DNA from: an uncultured Acidobacteriota bacterium
GTDB taxonomy: Bacteria > Acidobacteriota > Thermoanaerobaculia > Gp7-AA8
Direction of reading: 5' to 3'
Length of the DNA stretch: 62,084 bases
NCBI GenBank assembly: GCA_937870635.1
Contig: CALMZP010000098.1
Coordinates: 1 to 62,084, forward strand
The notes beneath the pieces were generated by a model. The model saw only the letters and a list, made by a program, of their open reading frames with translations, searched no databases and had not been told where the DNA came from. Made by a program: the position numbers and the translations under genes. Positions 28,137 through 39,009 of the stretch are shown here, piece by piece (positions within the stretch are counted from its first letter, which is position 1; the number at the start of each line of letters is the position of its first letter).

Positions 28137-28787
28137 TTACGCCGGCCGTCTCCGCGACTTGGCCTTGGCCATTTCACCCTTGTAGATCCACACCTTCACT
28201 CCGATGATTCCGTACGTGGTGCGCCCCAGGGCCAGACCGTAGTCGATGTCCGCCTTCAGGGTGTGCAGCGGCAGACGGCCGTCCTGATACCACTCGCTGC
28301 GGGCGATCTCGGCGCCGTTGAGGCGTCCGCCCACCCGAACCTTGATTCCCTTTGCTCCGAACCGGAACGCCGACTCCATCGCCTTCTTCATGGCGCGGCG
28401 GAAGGCGATGCGGCGCTCGAGCTGTGTGGCGATGTTCTCGGCCACCAGCTGGGCGTCGAGCTCCGGACGCTGGATCTCCTGGATGTTGATGTAGACCTCG
28501 CCGTTGACCAGCTTCTGCAGCTCGTCACGCAGCTTGTCGACCTCGGCACCCTTCCGTCCGATGATGATGCCCGGGCGGGACGTGTAGATGTTGATGCGCA
28601 TCTTGTTCGCCGTGCGCTCGATGTCGATCTCCGAGACTCCGGCGTGCGAGAGACGCTTCTTCAGATCTTCGCGAAGCTTCAGATCGCGGTGGAGCGTCTC
28701 CGCGTAGGCCTTCCCTGCAAACCAGCGGGAATGCCACGTTTTGTTGAATCCAAGCCGAAATCCGTACGGGTTTACTTTCTGACCCAA
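28137..28787 (-). CDS. rpsC: 30S ribosomal protein S3
   Basis: 216 residues: [22 protein letters not shown] domain around [20 protein letters not shown], and C domain [20 protein letters not shown]. Lines the mRNA entry channel. Confidence 0.98.
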   Translation of the reverse strand: MGQKVNPYGFRLGFNKTWHSRWFAGKAYAETLHRDLKLREDLKKRLSHAGVSEIDIERTANKMRINIYTSRPGIIIGRKGAEVDKLRDELQKLVNGEVYINIQEIQRPELDAQLVAENIATQLERRIAFRRAMKKAMESAFRFGAKGIKVRVGGRLNGAEIARSEWYQDGRLPLHTLKADIDYGLALGRTTYGIIGVKVWIYKGEMAKAKSRRRPA

Positions 28788-28798
28788 GGTTGCCTCCG

Positions 28799-29200
28799 TT
28801 ACTTCCTGGCCCGCGCGCGCGGCGCCGTCTTCTTCGTTTCGCCACTGCGCGCATTCACTGCTTTGACTTCGTCGGAAACGTGCACGGTCACGTGCGACTT
28901 GCGCTTCTGGATCCGATAGGCACGGCCCATCGGCGCGGGCTGCACGCGCTTCTCACGCGGCCCTTCGTTGACGTAGATCTTCGAGACCACGAGCTCGTCG
29001 ACGTCCGGCGCGTTTTCCTTCTGCTCCGCGTTGGCCACGGCCGACCGGACCAGCTTCTCCAGGTCCTTGGCCGCCGACTTCCGCGTGAAGCGCAGAATGT
29101 GCAGCGCTTCCTCGACCTTCTTGCCGCGCACGAGGTCGACGATCAGCCGGACCTTCTGCGGTGAAGCTTTCAGGTACTTCAGGGTTGCGGTCGCTTCCAT
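28799..29200 (-). CDS. rplV: 50S ribosomal protein L22
   Basis: 133 residues: [20 protein letters not shown], then [20 protein letters not shown] leading to the exit-tunnel hairpin, and [11 protein letters not shown]. About 15 extra C-terminal basic residues ([12 protein letters not shown]-like). Confidence 0.97.
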   Translation of the reverse strand: MEATATLKYLKASPQKVRLIVDLVRGKKVEEALHILRFTRKSAAKDLEKLVRSAVANAEQKENAPDVDELVVSKIYVNEGPREKRVQPAPMGRAYRIQKRKSHVTVHVSDEVKAVNARSGETKKTAPRARARK

Positions 29201-29209
29201 GACTGTTCC

Positions 29210-29530
29210 TTACTTTCCAGCCGCTGCTGCCGGAGCGGGTGCTCCAGCGGGCTTGGCGGTTTTCTCGACCTTCTTGCCGCTGTGACCCTTGAACGTCCGG
29301 GTCAGCGCGAACTCGCCGAGCTTGTGGCCGACCATGTTCTCGGAGATGTACACCGGCACGAACTTCCGGCCGTTGTGGATGGCGATGGTGTGCCCAACCA
29401 TGTCCGGGGTCACCGTCGAACGACGCGACCAGCTCTTGATGACTTTCTTGTCCCGCTCGCGATTCATGGTCTCGACCTTCTTGGCGAGATGGTCGTCGAC
29501 GAACGCGCCCTTTTTCAGTGATCTTGCCAT
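29210..29530 (-). CDS. rpsS: 30S ribosomal protein S19
   Basis: 106 residues: [60 protein letters not shown] short Ala/Pro tail ([13 protein letters not shown]) extends past the usual end. Confidence 0.97.
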   Translation of the reverse strand: MARSLKKGAFVDDHLAKKVETMNRERDKKVIKSWSRRSTVTPDMVGHTIAIHNGRKFVPVYISENMVGHKLGEFALTRTFKGHSGKKVEKTAKPAGAPAPAAAAGK

Positions 29531-29544
29531 TGCTTTCTCCGGGA

Positions 29545-29637
29545 GAAAGGATGAAGGCTGAAGGACGAAGGCTGAAGGTCAACCCTCAGCGTCAGTCCTC
29601 TATCGCCCTTCATCCTTCATCCTTCCTCCTTCATCCT
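29545..29637. repeat. Heptamer inverted repeat (GAAGGCT)n ... (CCTTCAT)n
   Basis: Left arm units GAAGGCT, GAAGGAC, GAAGGCT at 29553-29573; right arm CCTTCAT, CCTTCAT, CCTTCCT, CCTTCAT at 29607-29634. It fills the rplB-rpsS spacer and resembles the rpmD-rplO spacer array. Confidence 0.93.
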
Positions 29638-30464
29638 TATTTCTTGCCTCTGCGCTTCACGATGAACTTGTTCGTTGTCTTGTTGCGGCGCGTCTTGTAA
29701 CCCTTGGTGGGAAGGCCCCACGGGCTGACCGGATGGCGTCCGCCGGAGGTCTTGCCCTCGCCGCCACCCATGGGGTGATCGACGGGGTTCATGGAGACGC
29801 CGCGGTTGTGCGGCTTCTTTCCGCGATGACGGGTGCGGCCGGCCTTGCCGATCGAGATGTTCTCGTGCTCGAGGTTGCCGACCTGTCCGATCGTGGCATA
29901 GCAGCGGATGTGAACCTTCCGCATCTCGCCGGACGGGAGACGGAGCGTCGCCCATTCGCCTTCGCGGGCCATAAGCTGCGCGAACGCGCCGGCCGAGCGG
30001 GCCATCTGTCCGCCCTTTCCTTCCTTCAGCTCGATGTTGTGAACCGTCGTGCCGAGGGGGATGTCGGAAAGCGGGAGCGAGTTGCCGACGAGAATGTCCG
30101 ATCCCTGGCCGGCGGTGATGGTGGCGCCCACTTCCAGACCGTTGGGGGCCAGGATGTAGCGCTTCTCGCCGTCGGCGTAGTGCAGGAGCGCGATGCGCGC
30201 CGTGCGGTTCGGATCGTATTCAATGGCCGCGACCTTCGCGGGGATCCCGCGCTTGTCGCGCTTGAAGTCGATGTCGCGGTACTTCTGCTTATGGCCGCCG
30301 CCGATGAAGCGCGAGGTGACCCGGCCGATGGAGTTGCGGCCGCCGGTCTTCGGCTTCCCTTTGGTCAGCGCCTTCTCGGGCCTGGTCTTCGTGATCTCAT
30401 CGAACGTGTGATGAGTCTGAAAACGCATCCCGGCGCTGGTCGGCTTGTATCCTTTGACAGGCAT
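29637..30464 (-). CDS. rplB: 50S ribosomal protein L2
   Basis: 275 residues from [17 protein letters not shown]. The peptidyl-transferase-proximal motif [13 protein letters not shown] with its conserved His is present, as are [20 protein letters not shown] and [19 protein letters not shown]. Upstream in-frame sequence overlaps rplW in another frame and is not coding. Confidence 0.98.
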   Translation of the reverse strand: MPVKGYKPTSAGMRFQTHHTFDEITKTRPEKALTKGKPKTGGRNSIGRVTSRFIGGGHKQKYRDIDFKRDKRGIPAKVAAIEYDPNRTARIALLHYADGEKRYILAPNGLEVGATITAGQGSDILVGNSLPLSDIPLGTTVHNIELKEGKGGQMARSAGAFAQLMAREGEWATLRLPSGEMRKVHIRCYATIGQVGNLEHENISIGKAGRTRHRGKKPHNRGVSMNPVDHPMGGGEGKTSGGRHPVSPWGLPTKGYKTRRNKTTNKFIVKRRGKK

Positions 30465-30490
30465 AGTGTCCTCTGTTGATCGCCTTGCGG

Positions 30491-30784
30491 TTAAACGCCT
30501 TCGATGAAGTCCGGCGCCTTTTCGCCTTCCTTGAGCCGAACGTAAGCCTTGCGCCAGTCGCGGCGCGTGCCTTCCCACCGGCCCATGCGCTTCTTCTTGC
30601 CGGGCACGTTGAAGATCCGCACTTCCTCGACCTTCACCTTGAAAAGCTCTTCGACCGCGGTCTTGACCTGGATCTTGTTCGCCTTCGAGTCGACCTCGAA
30701 CGCGATGACGTTCGCGCCGGCTTCGCGCATGAGCGTCGACTTCTCCGTCACGAGCGGACGGCGGATGATCTTGTTCGCGTTCAT
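30491..30784 (-). CDS. rplW: 50S ribosomal protein L23
   Basis: 97 residues: [40 protein letters not shown] and [20 protein letters not shown]. Docking site for trigger factor and SRP at the tunnel exit. Start overlaps the rplD stop. Confidence 0.97.
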   Translation of the reverse strand: MNANKIIRRPLVTEKSTLMREAGANVIAFEVDSKANKIQVKTAVEELFKVKVEEVRIFNVPGKKKRMGRWEGTRRDWRKAYVRLKEGEKAPDFIEGV

Positions 30785-31407
30785 GACTCGAGCACCTCTC
30801 TGAGCCGCTCGAGCGCAGCCTGGCTGAGCACGACGTAACGGCTGTTGACGACGTCGTAGACATTGACGTTCGACGCGTCGACGAACTGGAGCTTCGGGTT
30901 GTTGCGCGCCGCGAGGATCGCGTTCGTGTTCTCGAACGTGTCGACGATCAGGGCCTTGCCCTCCACGCCGATCTTCGCGACCTTCTCGGCAAACGACTTC
31001 GTCTTCGGCTCGTCGATCGACAGATCGCTGAGCAGGACGAAGTTCCCTTCCTTGACCCGCTGGGAGAGCGCCGACTTCAGCGCGTTCTTCTTCTCCTTCG
31101 CGTTCATCTTGTAGGAGTAGTCGCGCGGAACGGGACCGAACACCGTGCCGCCGTGACGATGGATCGGCGGACGGGCGCCACCCTGACGGGCGCGGCCGGT
31201 ACCCTTCTGGCGGAACGGCTTCTTGCCCGACCCGGAGACTTCCGAACGGGTCTTGGTCTTGTGAGTTCCCTGACGGAGCGCGGCCAGGTAGTTCCGGACC
31301 GCCTCGTGGATCAGGTGCTCCTTGTACGGATACGCGAAGATCTCGTCGGGCAGTTCGACCGAGCCGACCTTCTTGTTGTTCCAGTCTTTGATGTCAATGG
31401 TCGGCAT
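30781..31407 (-). CDS. rplD: 50S ribosomal protein L4
   Basis: 208 residues: tunnel loop with [20 protein letters not shown] and [21 protein letters not shown]4 autoregulates the S10 operon in E. coli; no leader structure is evident here. Confidence 0.98.
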   Translation of the reverse strand: MPTIDIKDWNNKKVGSVELPDEIFAYPYKEHLIHEAVRNYLAALRQGTHKTKTRSEVSGSGKKPFRQKGTGRARQGGARPPIHRHGGTVFGPVPRDYSYKMNAKEKKNALKSALSQRVKEGNFVLLSDLSIDEPKTKSFAEKVAKIGVEGKALIVDTFENTNAILAARNNPKLQFVDASNVNVYDVVNSRYVVLSQAALERLREVLES

Positions 31408-31409
31408 GG

Positions 31410-32051
31410 TTACTCGCTCCTCTTCCCGTTCCTGGAGAACTGGACGTAGACGAGACCGTTCTTTCCACCCGGGACGGCGCCCTTGATGTAGAGCAGGTTG
31501 TTCTCGGCATCGACCTTCGCCACGCGAAGGTTCTTCACCGTCACCTGATCGCCACCCATGCGGCCGCCCATCCTCATTCCCTTCATGACGCGCGAGGGGA
31601 ACGCCGAGGCGCCGATGGAGCCGGGGGCGCGGTGGAACATCGAGCCGTGCGTGGCGCGGCCGCCGGCGAAGTGGTGACGCTTCACGACGCCCTGGAAGCC
31701 CTTGCCCTTCGACTGACCGACGACGTCGATCGAGTCGCCGACCTTGAACATATCGACCTGGACCTTGTCGCCCACGTTCGCGTCGCCGCTGTACGGCACT
31801 TCCGCGACCGTGCGGACGGGCTGCACGCCGGCCTTCTCGAAGTGGCCGCGCATCGGGCTGGTGATCCGCCGATTCGAGACCTTCTCCACGAGGCCGATCT
31901 GAACGGCGTCGTAGCCGTCCTTGTCGGCGGTCTTCTTCTGCACCACCAGGCAGGGCCCGGCCTGAATGACCGTCACCGGGACGAGCGCGCCGTCCTCAGC
32001 GAATACCTGGGTCATTCCGACCTTCTTGCCAATGATTCCTTCGATTGCCAT
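31410..32051 (-). CDS. rplC: 50S ribosomal protein L3
   Basis: 213 residues: [60 protein letters not shown] and [20 protein letters not shown]. Start is 2 bases plus stop away from rplD's end; preceded by a repeat-bearing spacer. Confidence 0.98.
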   Translation of the reverse strand: MAIEGIIGKKVGMTQVFAEDGALVPVTVIQAGPCLVVQKKTADKDGYDAVQIGLVEKVSNRRITSPMRGHFEKAGVQPVRTVAEVPYSGDANVGDKVQVDMFKVGDSIDVVGQSKGKGFQGVVKRHHFAGGRATHGSMFHRAPGSIGASAFPSRVMKGMRMGGRMGGDQVTVKNLRVAKVDAENNLLYIKGAVPGGKNGLVYVQFSRNGKRSE

Positions 32052-32090
32052 TTAGTTCACCTTGGAACCCTTTCGAGTTCGTGTGTTCAC

Positions 32091-32185
32091 GTCATCCTGA
32101 GCGCCAGCGAAGGATCTCAGGATGCGTACCTGGAGATCCTTCGCGACTTGCTGATTGCTCGTCGCTCAGGATGCCGACGCGCTAC
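32091..32185. repeat. TCATCCTGAG-type inverted element, copy 4
   Basis: GTCATCCTGAGCGCCAGCGA then AGGATCTCAGGATG at the left; GAGATCCTTCGCGAC and GTCGCTCAGGATG at the right. It lies in the rpsJ-rplC spacer and also ends in a small GACGCGCTACGGCGCGTC hairpin at about 32176. Confidence 0.82.
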
Positions 32186-32194
32186 GGCGCGTCG

Positions 32195-32512
32195 TCACTT
32201 CCCAAACGCCTTGATCTCGACGTCCACACCCGCGGGAAGCTCGAGCTTCATGAGCGCGTCGACCGTCTGGGTCGTCGGCTCGAGAATGTCGAGCAGCCGC
32301 TTGTGCGTCCGCATCTCGAACTGCTCACGCGACTTCTTGTCGACGTGCGGGCTGCGCAGCACCGTGTACCGCGAAACCTGGGTCGGCAGAGGGATCGGTC
32401 CCGCCACCTTGGCTCCCGTGCGCTTCGCCGTGTCGACGATTTCACTCGTGGACTGGTCGAGGACGCGATAGTCGTAAGCCTTGAGTCGGATGCGGATCTT
32501 TTCGTTCATCAT
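32195..32512 (-). CDS. rpsJ: 30S ribosomal protein S10 (NusE)
   Basis: 105 residues: [40 protein letters not shown] and [13 protein letters not shown]. Also acts as NusE in antitermination. Two adjacent ATG codons; AAAGG lies upstream of the first. Confidence 0.98.
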   Translation of the reverse strand: MMNEKIRIRLKAYDYRVLDQSTSEIVDTAKRTGAKVAGPIPLPTQVSRYTVLRSPHVDKKSREQFEMRTHKRLLDILEPTTQTVDALMKLELPAGVDVEIKAFGK

Positions 32513-32540
32513 GATGTTTTGCCTTTAAAGAACAGTTGGG

Positions 32541-32560
32541 ATGCGGGCGAGCGCCCGCGT
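32541..32560. repeat. Short REP-like palindrome, copy K
   Basis: ATGCGGGCGAGCGCCCGCGT in the tuf-rpsJ spacer: a shortened relative of the REP-like family, with the GCGGGCG/CGCCCGC arms. Confidence 0.6.
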
Positions 32561-32572
32561 CCCTGCTTTCGC

Positions 32573-33763
<1,191 letters not shown>

Positions 33764-33783
33764 CTGGATCTACCTCCCTGTCT

Positions 33784-33811
33784 TAGCTCTTAGGTCTCAG
33801 CTGTCAGCTCT
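33784..33811. repeat. Short heptamer array (YAGCTCT)4
   Basis: TAGCTCT, TAGGTCT, CAGCTGT and CAGCTCT in exact 7-bp phase, in the fusA-tuf spacer just ahead of the tuf ribosome site. Confidence 0.65.
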
Positions 33812-33815
33812 GAAA

Positions 33816-35906
33816 TCAGATTCTCTGTGTCGTTCCCGAGTTCTTCGCGATGACTTCCTCGGCGACCGTCTTCGGCGCCGGCTCGTATGCGAGGAACTGC
33901 ATCGTGTAACTGGCGCGGCCCTGCGACATCGACCGCACGTTGGTTGCGTATCCGAACATCTCCGACAGAGGCACGTGGGCGCGAATGACCTTCGCTCCGG
34001 CGCGCTCGTCCATCTGCTGAATCTTTCCGCGGCGGCGGGAGAGATCGCCCATCACGTCGCCCGCGTACTCTTCCGGCGTCACGACTTCGACGTCCATGAT
34101 CGGCTCGAGAAGAATCGGAGCGGCCTTCTTCGCGCCCTCCTGGAACGCCATGGAGCCGGCGATCTTGAACGCCATTTCCGACGAGTCGACGTCGTGGTAC
34201 GAACCGTCATAGAGGATCGCGCGCACACCCGTCATCGGGTAGCCGGCAACGATGCCGCGCTCGAGCGCTTCACGGATGCCCTGCTCGGTCGGCTTGATGA
34301 ACTCTCTCGGCACCGAACCGCCGGTGATGTCGTTGACGAACTCGAAGCCACCCTCGGGGATCGGCTCGAAGCGCATCTTGACGTGGCCGTACTGACCCTT
34401 GCCGCCGGACTGGCGGACGAACTTGCCTTCCGCTTCCGACTTCCGGGTGATGGCTTCGCGGTACGCGACCTGCGGCTTGCCGACGTTGGCGGCCACGTTG
34501 AACTCGCGCACCATGCGGTCGACGATGATCTCCAGGTGGAGCTCGCCCATTCCGCGGATGATGGTCTGGTTCGTCTCAGGGTCCGTGTGGACCTTGAAGG
34601 TCGGATCTTCCTGCATCAGCTTGGCGAGCGCCTGACCCATCTTTTCCTGGTCGGCCTTCGTCTTCGGCTCGATCGCAACGGCGATGACCGGCTCGGGGAA
34701 GGTCATCGTCTCGAGGACGATCGGCTGCTTCTGATCGCAGATGGTGTCGCCGGTGGTGACGTTCTTCAGGCCGACGGCCGCGCCGATGTCGCCCGCCCAC
34801 ACTTCCTTGATCTCTTCACGCTTGTTGGCGTGCATCTGAAGGAGGCGGCCGATGCGCTCGGTGTTGCCCTTGGTGGTGTTGAGGACCGCGGTGCCGGTGG
34901 CGACGTGGCCCGAGTAAACACGGAAGAACGCCAGCTGACCGACGAACGGGTCGGTCATGATCTTGAATACGAGCGCCGCGAACGGCTCTTCGTCGGACGC
35001 CGCGCGCTCGATGAACGACTCGTCGTCGGGATTCACACCCTTGACCGGCGGAATGTCGATCGGGGACGGGAGGTAGTCGACGACGGCGTCGAGGAGCGGC
35101 TGCACGCCCTTGTTCTTGAATGCCGAGCCGCAGATGACCGGCGTGATTTTCTGGGCGATCGTGGCGGCGCGGAGCGCTGCCTTCAGCTCGGTGATCTCGA
35201 GCTGTTCGCCGGCGAGGTACTTCTCGAGGAGCGTGTCGTTCTGCTCAGCGATCGACTCGACCATCTTCTCGCGGTAATGCTCGGCGTCGGCGCGGAGCTC
35301 TTCAGGAACGTCGCTGACTTCGTACTTCGCGCCGAGGGTCTCGTCCTTGAACAGGAGAGCCTTCATGCGGACGAGGTCGATGACGCCTTTGAACTTGTCT
35401 TCGGCACCGATGGGGAGCTGGAGAGGAACCGCGTTCTTGCCGAGCTTCTGGCGGATCTGATTCAGAACCGAATTGAAGTTCGCGCCGATGCGGTCCATCT
35501 TGTTGATGAACGCGATACGGGGAACACCGTACTTGTCGGCCTGACGCCACACCGTCTCCGACTGCGGCTCCACGCCGCCGACCGCACAGAACACACCGAC
35601 GGCACCGTCGAGGACGCGGAGCGAGCGCTCCACTTCCACGGTGAAGTCGACGTGCCCCGGAGTGTCGATGATGTTGACCCGCGTGTCGCCCCACATGGCG
35701 GTGGTGGCGGCGGAGGTGATGGTGATGCCGCGCTCCTGCTCCTGGACCATCCAGTCCATGGTCGCAGTGCCCTCGTGCACCTCGCCGAGCTTATGCGTGC
35801 GGCCGGTGTAATAGAGGATGCGCTCGGTGGTCGTCGTCTTACCGGCATCGATGTGAGCCATGATGCCGATATTGCGAGTCTTTGCGAGAGATACAGGACG
35901 TGCCAT
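33816..35906 (-). CDS. fusA: Elongation factor G
   Basis: 696 residues. G1 [16 protein letters not shown]3 [21 protein letters not shown]4 NKMDR; domain IV includes [15 protein letters not shown]. Drives translocation. Standard length and place between rpsG and tuf. The sequence before the ATG is A-rich with only a weak ribosome site. Confidence 0.99.
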   Translation of the reverse strand: MARPVSLAKTRNIGIMAHIDAGKTTTTERILYYTGRTHKLGEVHEGTATMDWMVQEQERGITITSAATTAMWGDTRVNIIDTPGHVDFTVEVERSLRVLDGAVGVFCAVGGVEPQSETVWRQADKYGVPRIAFINKMDRIGANFNSVLNQIRQKLGKNAVPLQLPIGAEDKFKGVIDLVRMKALLFKDETLGAKYEVSDVPEELRADAEHYREKMVESIAEQNDTLLEKYLAGEQLEITELKAALRAATIAQKITPVICGSAFKNKGVQPLLDAVVDYLPSPIDIPPVKGVNPDDESFIERAASDEEPFAALVFKIMTDPFVGQLAFFRVYSGHVATGTAVLNTTKGNTERIGRLLQMHANKREEIKEVWAGDIGAAVGLKNVTTGDTICDQKQPIVLETMTFPEPVIAVAIEPKTKADQEKMGQALAKLMQEDPTFKVHTDPETNQTIIRGMGELHLEIIVDRMVREFNVAANVGKPQVAYREAITRKSEAEGKFVRQSGGKGQYGHVKMRFEPIPEGGFEFVNDITGGSVPREFIKPTEQGIREALERGIVAGYPMTGVRAILYDGSYHDVDSSEMAFKIAGSMAFQEGAKKAAPILLEPIMDVEVVTPEEYAGDVMGDLSRRRGKIQQMDERAGAKVIRAHVPLSEMFGYATNVRSMSQGRASYTMQFLAYEPAPKTVAEEVIAKNSGTTQRI

Positions 35907-36126
35907 GACTTTTTTTCTCGTACGGATACTGACAACAGCGCGCAGCCGGCGACAGATCGAGCGCCGACCGCATCGGATTGAATATTCAGTTGTGTCGTTT
36001 CCCGTTGCTCGGTCCGGAACCGCAGAACCAGTCTGGCGCTGTGTTATCCGGTCGAGACGGAGCTAGGGGAACTTCAGGTGAATAGAACTTACTGCAACTG
36101 CAACTGCCGATTACATCCGACCGCTG
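35907..36126. other. 220-bp spacer between rpsG and fusA
   Basis: No gene, long repeat or confident promoter seen. Less GC-rich than its surroundings, with GAATATTC at 35980 and a short GCAACT direct repeat. It may hold an internal promoter or leader for fusA, but I could not identify one. Confidence 0.4.
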
Positions 36127-36597
36127 TTACCAGCGGTAGTGAGCAAATGCCTTATTCGCTTCGGCCATCTTGTGCACGTCTTCGCGCTTCTTGATGGCGT
36201 TGCCACGGTTGTTGGCGGCGTCCATGATCTCGCCGGCCAGCTTGTCCTGCATCGTCTTCTCACCACGCGCGGTGGCGTAGGAGATCAGCCAGCGGATCGC
36301 CAGGGCGGTGCGGCGCGACGGCCGGACCTCCACGGGAACCTGGTAGTTCGATCCACCGACACGGCGGCTCTTCACTTCGAGCGCCGGCTTGACGTTGTCG
36401 ATCGCCTTCTTGAACAGCTTCACCGGATCGTCCTTGGCCCGGTCCTCGACGCGCTTGAGCGCACCATAGAACACGCGCTCGGCAACCGACTTGCGGCCCT
36501 GCGTCATCAGCGAGTTGATGAACTTCGTCACCAGCTGGCTGTTGTAGACAGGATCCGGAAGGATCTCGCGCTTCGGAACTTCACGTCTGCGTGGCAT
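36127..36597 (-). CDS. rpsG: 30S ribosomal protein S7
   Basis: 156 residues: [60 protein letters not shown], ending [11 protein letters not shown]-like NKAFAHYRW. Nucleates the 30S head; represses the str operon in E. coli. Confidence 0.98.
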   Translation of the reverse strand: MPRRREVPKREILPDPVYNSQLVTKFINSLMTQGRKSVAERVFYGALKRVEDRAKDDPVKLFKKAIDNVKPALEVKSRRVGGSNYQVPVEVRPSRRTALAIRWLISYATARGEKTMQDKLAGEIMDAANNRGNAIKKREDVHKMAEANKAFAHYRW

Positions 36598-36603
36598 GTG
36601 TCG

Positions 36604-36981
36604 TTAACCCTTCTTCGGACGCTTGGCGCCGTATTTCGAGCGACCCTGCATCCGCTTCGCGACGCCGGTGGTGTCCAGCGTTCCGCGGATCACGTGATAG
36701 CGGACTCCAGGAAGATCCTTCACACGGCCGCCACGGATCAGAACGATCGAGTGCTCCTGAAGGTTGTGTCCCACTCCCGGGATGTACGTCGTCACTTCGA
36801 TTCCATTGACGAGACGGACGCGGGCCACCTTGCGGAGCGCCGAGTTCGGCTTCTTCGGAGTCGAGGTGTACACGCGCGTGCAGACGCCGCGCTTCTGCGG
36901 TGCGTTCTGCAGCGCCGGCGACTTGGTCTTGTACGCGGTTTTCGCGCGACCCTGCGCCACTAACTGGTTGATCGTTGGCAT
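36604..36981 (-). CDS. rpsL: 30S ribosomal protein S12
   Basis: 125 residues: [38 protein letters not shown] and [14 protein letters not shown]. The lysines at the classical streptomycin-resistance positions (43/44 region, and K in GGRVKDLPG) are wild type. First gene of the superoperon; AGGATAGG precedes the ATG. Confidence 0.98.
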   Translation of the reverse strand: MPTINQLVAQGRAKTAYKTKSPALQNAPQKRGVCTRVYTSTPKKPNSALRKVARVRLVNGIEVTTYIPGVGHNLQEHSIVLIRGGRVKDLPGVRYHVIRGTLDTTGVAKRMQGRSKYGAKRPKKG

Positions 36982-37046
36982 TCCTATCCTCTAATGACGA
37001 GACACGTACAGCGACAAAAGGACTTCCCGGAAGGGAAAACCCGCGC

Positions 37047-37075
37047 ACTTTAAGCCGCACGGCGAGGCTTGTCAA
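37047..37075 (-). promoter_or_regulatory. Sigma70-type promoter of the ribosomal superoperon
   Basis: On the minus strand TTGACA (37075-37070) and TAAAGT (37052-37047) are separated by exactly 17 bases, about 66 bases before the rpsL ATG. The leader contains a small TTCCC-TTCC-GGGAA hairpin. Best promoter match in the window. Confidence 0.8.
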
Positions 37076-37117
37076 GCCCGGACCCGAGCTAACGGAGGCA
37101 CTTACGACCTTATTCCG

Positions 37118-38071
37118 CTAAAACTCGACCCACGTACCGTTTCCGAGCCGGACCGCCTTCTCATAGAGAAAAGCCGCGGCTGCCACGTCCTCAATCGCCA
37201 GCCCCAGCGACTTGAACAAGGTCACTTCCTCATTCGACTGCCGCCCGGCCACCGTCCCCAGCAGCAGCTCGCCAATCTCACCCTTGATGTGTCCCGGCCC
37301 GCCGATCGCCCCATCCTTCAGCGCGAACAGGTAGTCCCCCGACTCCCGCAACGTCGACTCCCGCCGGTCCACGAAAAGCGACGCCGCGGCCACAAGGGAC
37401 GAGCTCAGCTCGCGCGCCGCCGGAACGCTCGAGCCCACCGCGTTGATGTGCGCCCCAGGGCGGACCCACTCCCACACGAGCACCGGCTCCCGGGCACTGG
37501 TTGCCGTCACGATGATGTCCGCATCGACGACCGCCTCCTCCGCTGAGGCTGCCTCGGTGCCCAGACCGCGGCTTCCGCTGCGGCTGAACACCTTGACTTC
37601 ATTGATGTTACGGACGCACTGCATCGCTTCGAGGTGCTTCCGCGCCTGCACGCCCGCGCCCAGGATCGCCAGACGTGACGCCTCCGGCCGGGCCAGCAGC
37701 CGGGTGGCCACGGCGGAGACCGCCGCGGTCCGGATGGCCGTGATCGCCGCCGCGTTGGTCACACTGAGCAGCTCGCCCGTTTCGCCGCTGTGCAGAAGGA
37801 CCGCGCCGAGGTGGGTGTCCAGCCCGCGGGAGGGATTGCCCGGAAAGACGCAGACCTCTTTGAGTCCGAAGACCGGCTTCGGCCCTCCCCGCCAAGCGGG
37901 CATCAGACCGAGCAGCCCGGCAGCGGCAGCAGGCATCAGCTTACTGCGCAGCGGCTGTTCGGCTTCCCCGCGGCCCAGCGCCATCAAGGCCTCTTCCATG
38001 ACGCCGATGGCCTCGACCATCGGGAAGAGGTGTTCGACTTCCGCCTCGGACAGGACCAGGACGCGGCTCAT
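37118..38071 (-). CDS. Ornithine cyclodeaminase / mu-crystallin family protein
   Basis: 317 residues from MSRVLVLSEAEVEHLFPMVE; a Rossmann motif AILGAGVQARKHLEAM and VGSSVPAARELS mark the OCD/mu-crystallin fold, which includes ornithine cyclodeaminase, alanine dehydrogenase and ketimine reductases. PKPVFGLKEVCVFPGNPSRG is typical of the substrate region. The start overlaps the cupin gene stop (ATGA); a longer upstream frame is a shadow of that gene. Substrate unknown. Confidence 0.85.
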   Translation of the reverse strand: MSRVLVLSEAEVEHLFPMVEAIGVMEEALMALGRGEAEQPLRSKLMPAAAAGLLGLMPAWRGGPKPVFGLKEVCVFPGNPSRGLDTHLGAVLLHSGETGELLSVTNAAAITAIRTAAVSAVATRLLARPEASRLAILGAGVQARKHLEAMQCVRNINEVKVFSRSGSRGLGTEAASAEEAVVDADIIVTATSAREPVLVWEWVRPGAHINAVGSSVPAARELSSSLVAAASLFVDRRESTLRESGDYLFALKDGAIGGPGHIKGEIGELLLGTVAGRQSNEEVTLFKSLGLAIEDVAAAAFLYEKAVRLGNGTWVEF

Positions 38072-38430
38072 TCGTCGCGATGCACCAGACCCTGGGTGAA
38101 CGCCGGAACGCAGATCGCGACGTACTCGGCCCCTTCGGCCCCCGGGGTGGAGTACTGGACCCACTCGCCGCGGGTAGTGATCACGGCCTGCCCCGCATGG
38201 ACATCGAGCGTCCCCTTTTTCGTCGTGACCCGGAGCGTGCCGCGCAGGACGACGGTGTATTCGTCGAACTCGGGCGTCTGCCCCGGCTCGACCCACCCCC
38301 CCGGACTCTTCATCCGCGCCACACTCACCGCCTCTGTCCCCGAGTTCACGATCCCGATGTACTCCTCGATGATCTTCGGCTTGTTGCCGGCCGCTTTGAC
38401 GATCGCCGGCTGGGAGATGAGCTTTGCCAT
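38068..38430 (-). CDS. Small cupin-domain protein
   Basis: 120 residues with a single cupin barrel: PGQTPEFDEYTVVLRGTLRV (first motif) and AGQAVITTRGEWVQYSTPGA (second). The metal-binding histidines of motif 1 are replaced by Glu/Asp (EFDE), and motif 2 lacks a His, so metal binding is doubtful. Translationally coupled to the ornithine-cyclodeaminase-like gene, so likely in the same pathway. Confidence 0.8.
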   Translation of the reverse strand: MAKLISQPAIVKAAGNKPKIIEEYIGIVNSGTEAVSVARMKSPGGWVEPGQTPEFDEYTVVLRGTLRVTTKKGTLDVHAGQAVITTRGEWVQYSTPGAEGAEYVAICVPAFTQGLVHRDE

Positions 38431-38652
38431 ATCAACGATGAACGATGAACGAGGAACGAGGAACGGTCAAGCTTGCGGACCGAAGAGGAGTGGAGCCGCG
38501 GGCGATCCCGCCCGCGGTGCTTGCGTTTGTGCGCTGCATATTTGTGCGCTGCATAGTGGAGCGCGGGCGACCTCGCCCGCGGGGAGGAGGAGGAAACGAC
38601 CGCGGGCGGGATCGCCCGCGGCTCCATCTGTCAGCTGACTTTCGGTTAACAG
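38431..38652. repeat. 222-bp mosaic of repeats (heptamers, REP pair, tandem 15-mer, GGTTAAC)
   Basis: In order: ACGATGA/ACGAGGA heptamers from 38435 to 38462; REP-like copy C (38491-38517); two perfect tandem copies of TTTGTGCGCTGCATA (38526-38555); an inverted REP pair D (38556-38581) and E (38601-38626); then GGTTAAC-AGTTAAC-GGTTAAC (38644-38664), which reaches the end of the next gene. No gene seen. It lies between the minus-strand cupin and DUF4186 genes. Confidence 0.9.
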
Positions 38653-39009
38653 TTAACGGTTAACGGCTTCCAGGAGCCACATTCTAAGGACGGCGAGCAC
38701 GTGCTCCGTCTCGAGAGGCGTCAGCTCCTTCCCTTTGGCGATGCCGTGCGTTTTCTCCAGGCATCCGCGACAGCACGTCGCCGTCGCGTGCTGAGCCACG
38801 AAAATTGGATGGTTGCGCCACGGCGTCTGGCGACCGTCGTTCTTCGGTTGGGCGGGCGCGAGACGCTGCGCGATGAGATCCGCTCCCTGCTTCATGACGT
38901 GCTCGATGCCCCACGTCTCCAGATACGCGAGCTCCCTGCCGGTCAACCGGAACTTGCGCCGGAAGGCGGATCTGCTGAGCTTATGGAAAATCTCGTCGAG
39001 ATCGATCAT
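38653..39009 (-). CDS. DUF4186-family protein
   Basis: 118 residues. The family signature is clear: KLSRSAFRRKFRLTGRELAY, RLAPAQPKNDGRQTPWRNHP and HATATCCRGCLEKTHGIAKG, with a paired Cys-Cys and a third Cys that could bind metal. Function unknown. Start overlaps the stop of the upstream membrane-protein gene (ATGA). Confidence 0.85.
   Translation of the reverse strand: MIDLDEIFHKLSRSAFRRKFRLTGRELAYLETWGIEHVMKQGADLIAQRLAPAQPKNDGRQTPWRNHPIFVAQHATATCCRGCLEKTHGIAKGKELTPLETEHVLAVLRMWLLEAVNR

Noticed and set aside
38431-38652. Short open frames through the repeat mosaic on both strands
   Set aside because: They arise because REP palindromes lack stop codons; peptides are only Arg/Pro/Ala repeats (RGRDRPRLH and relatives).
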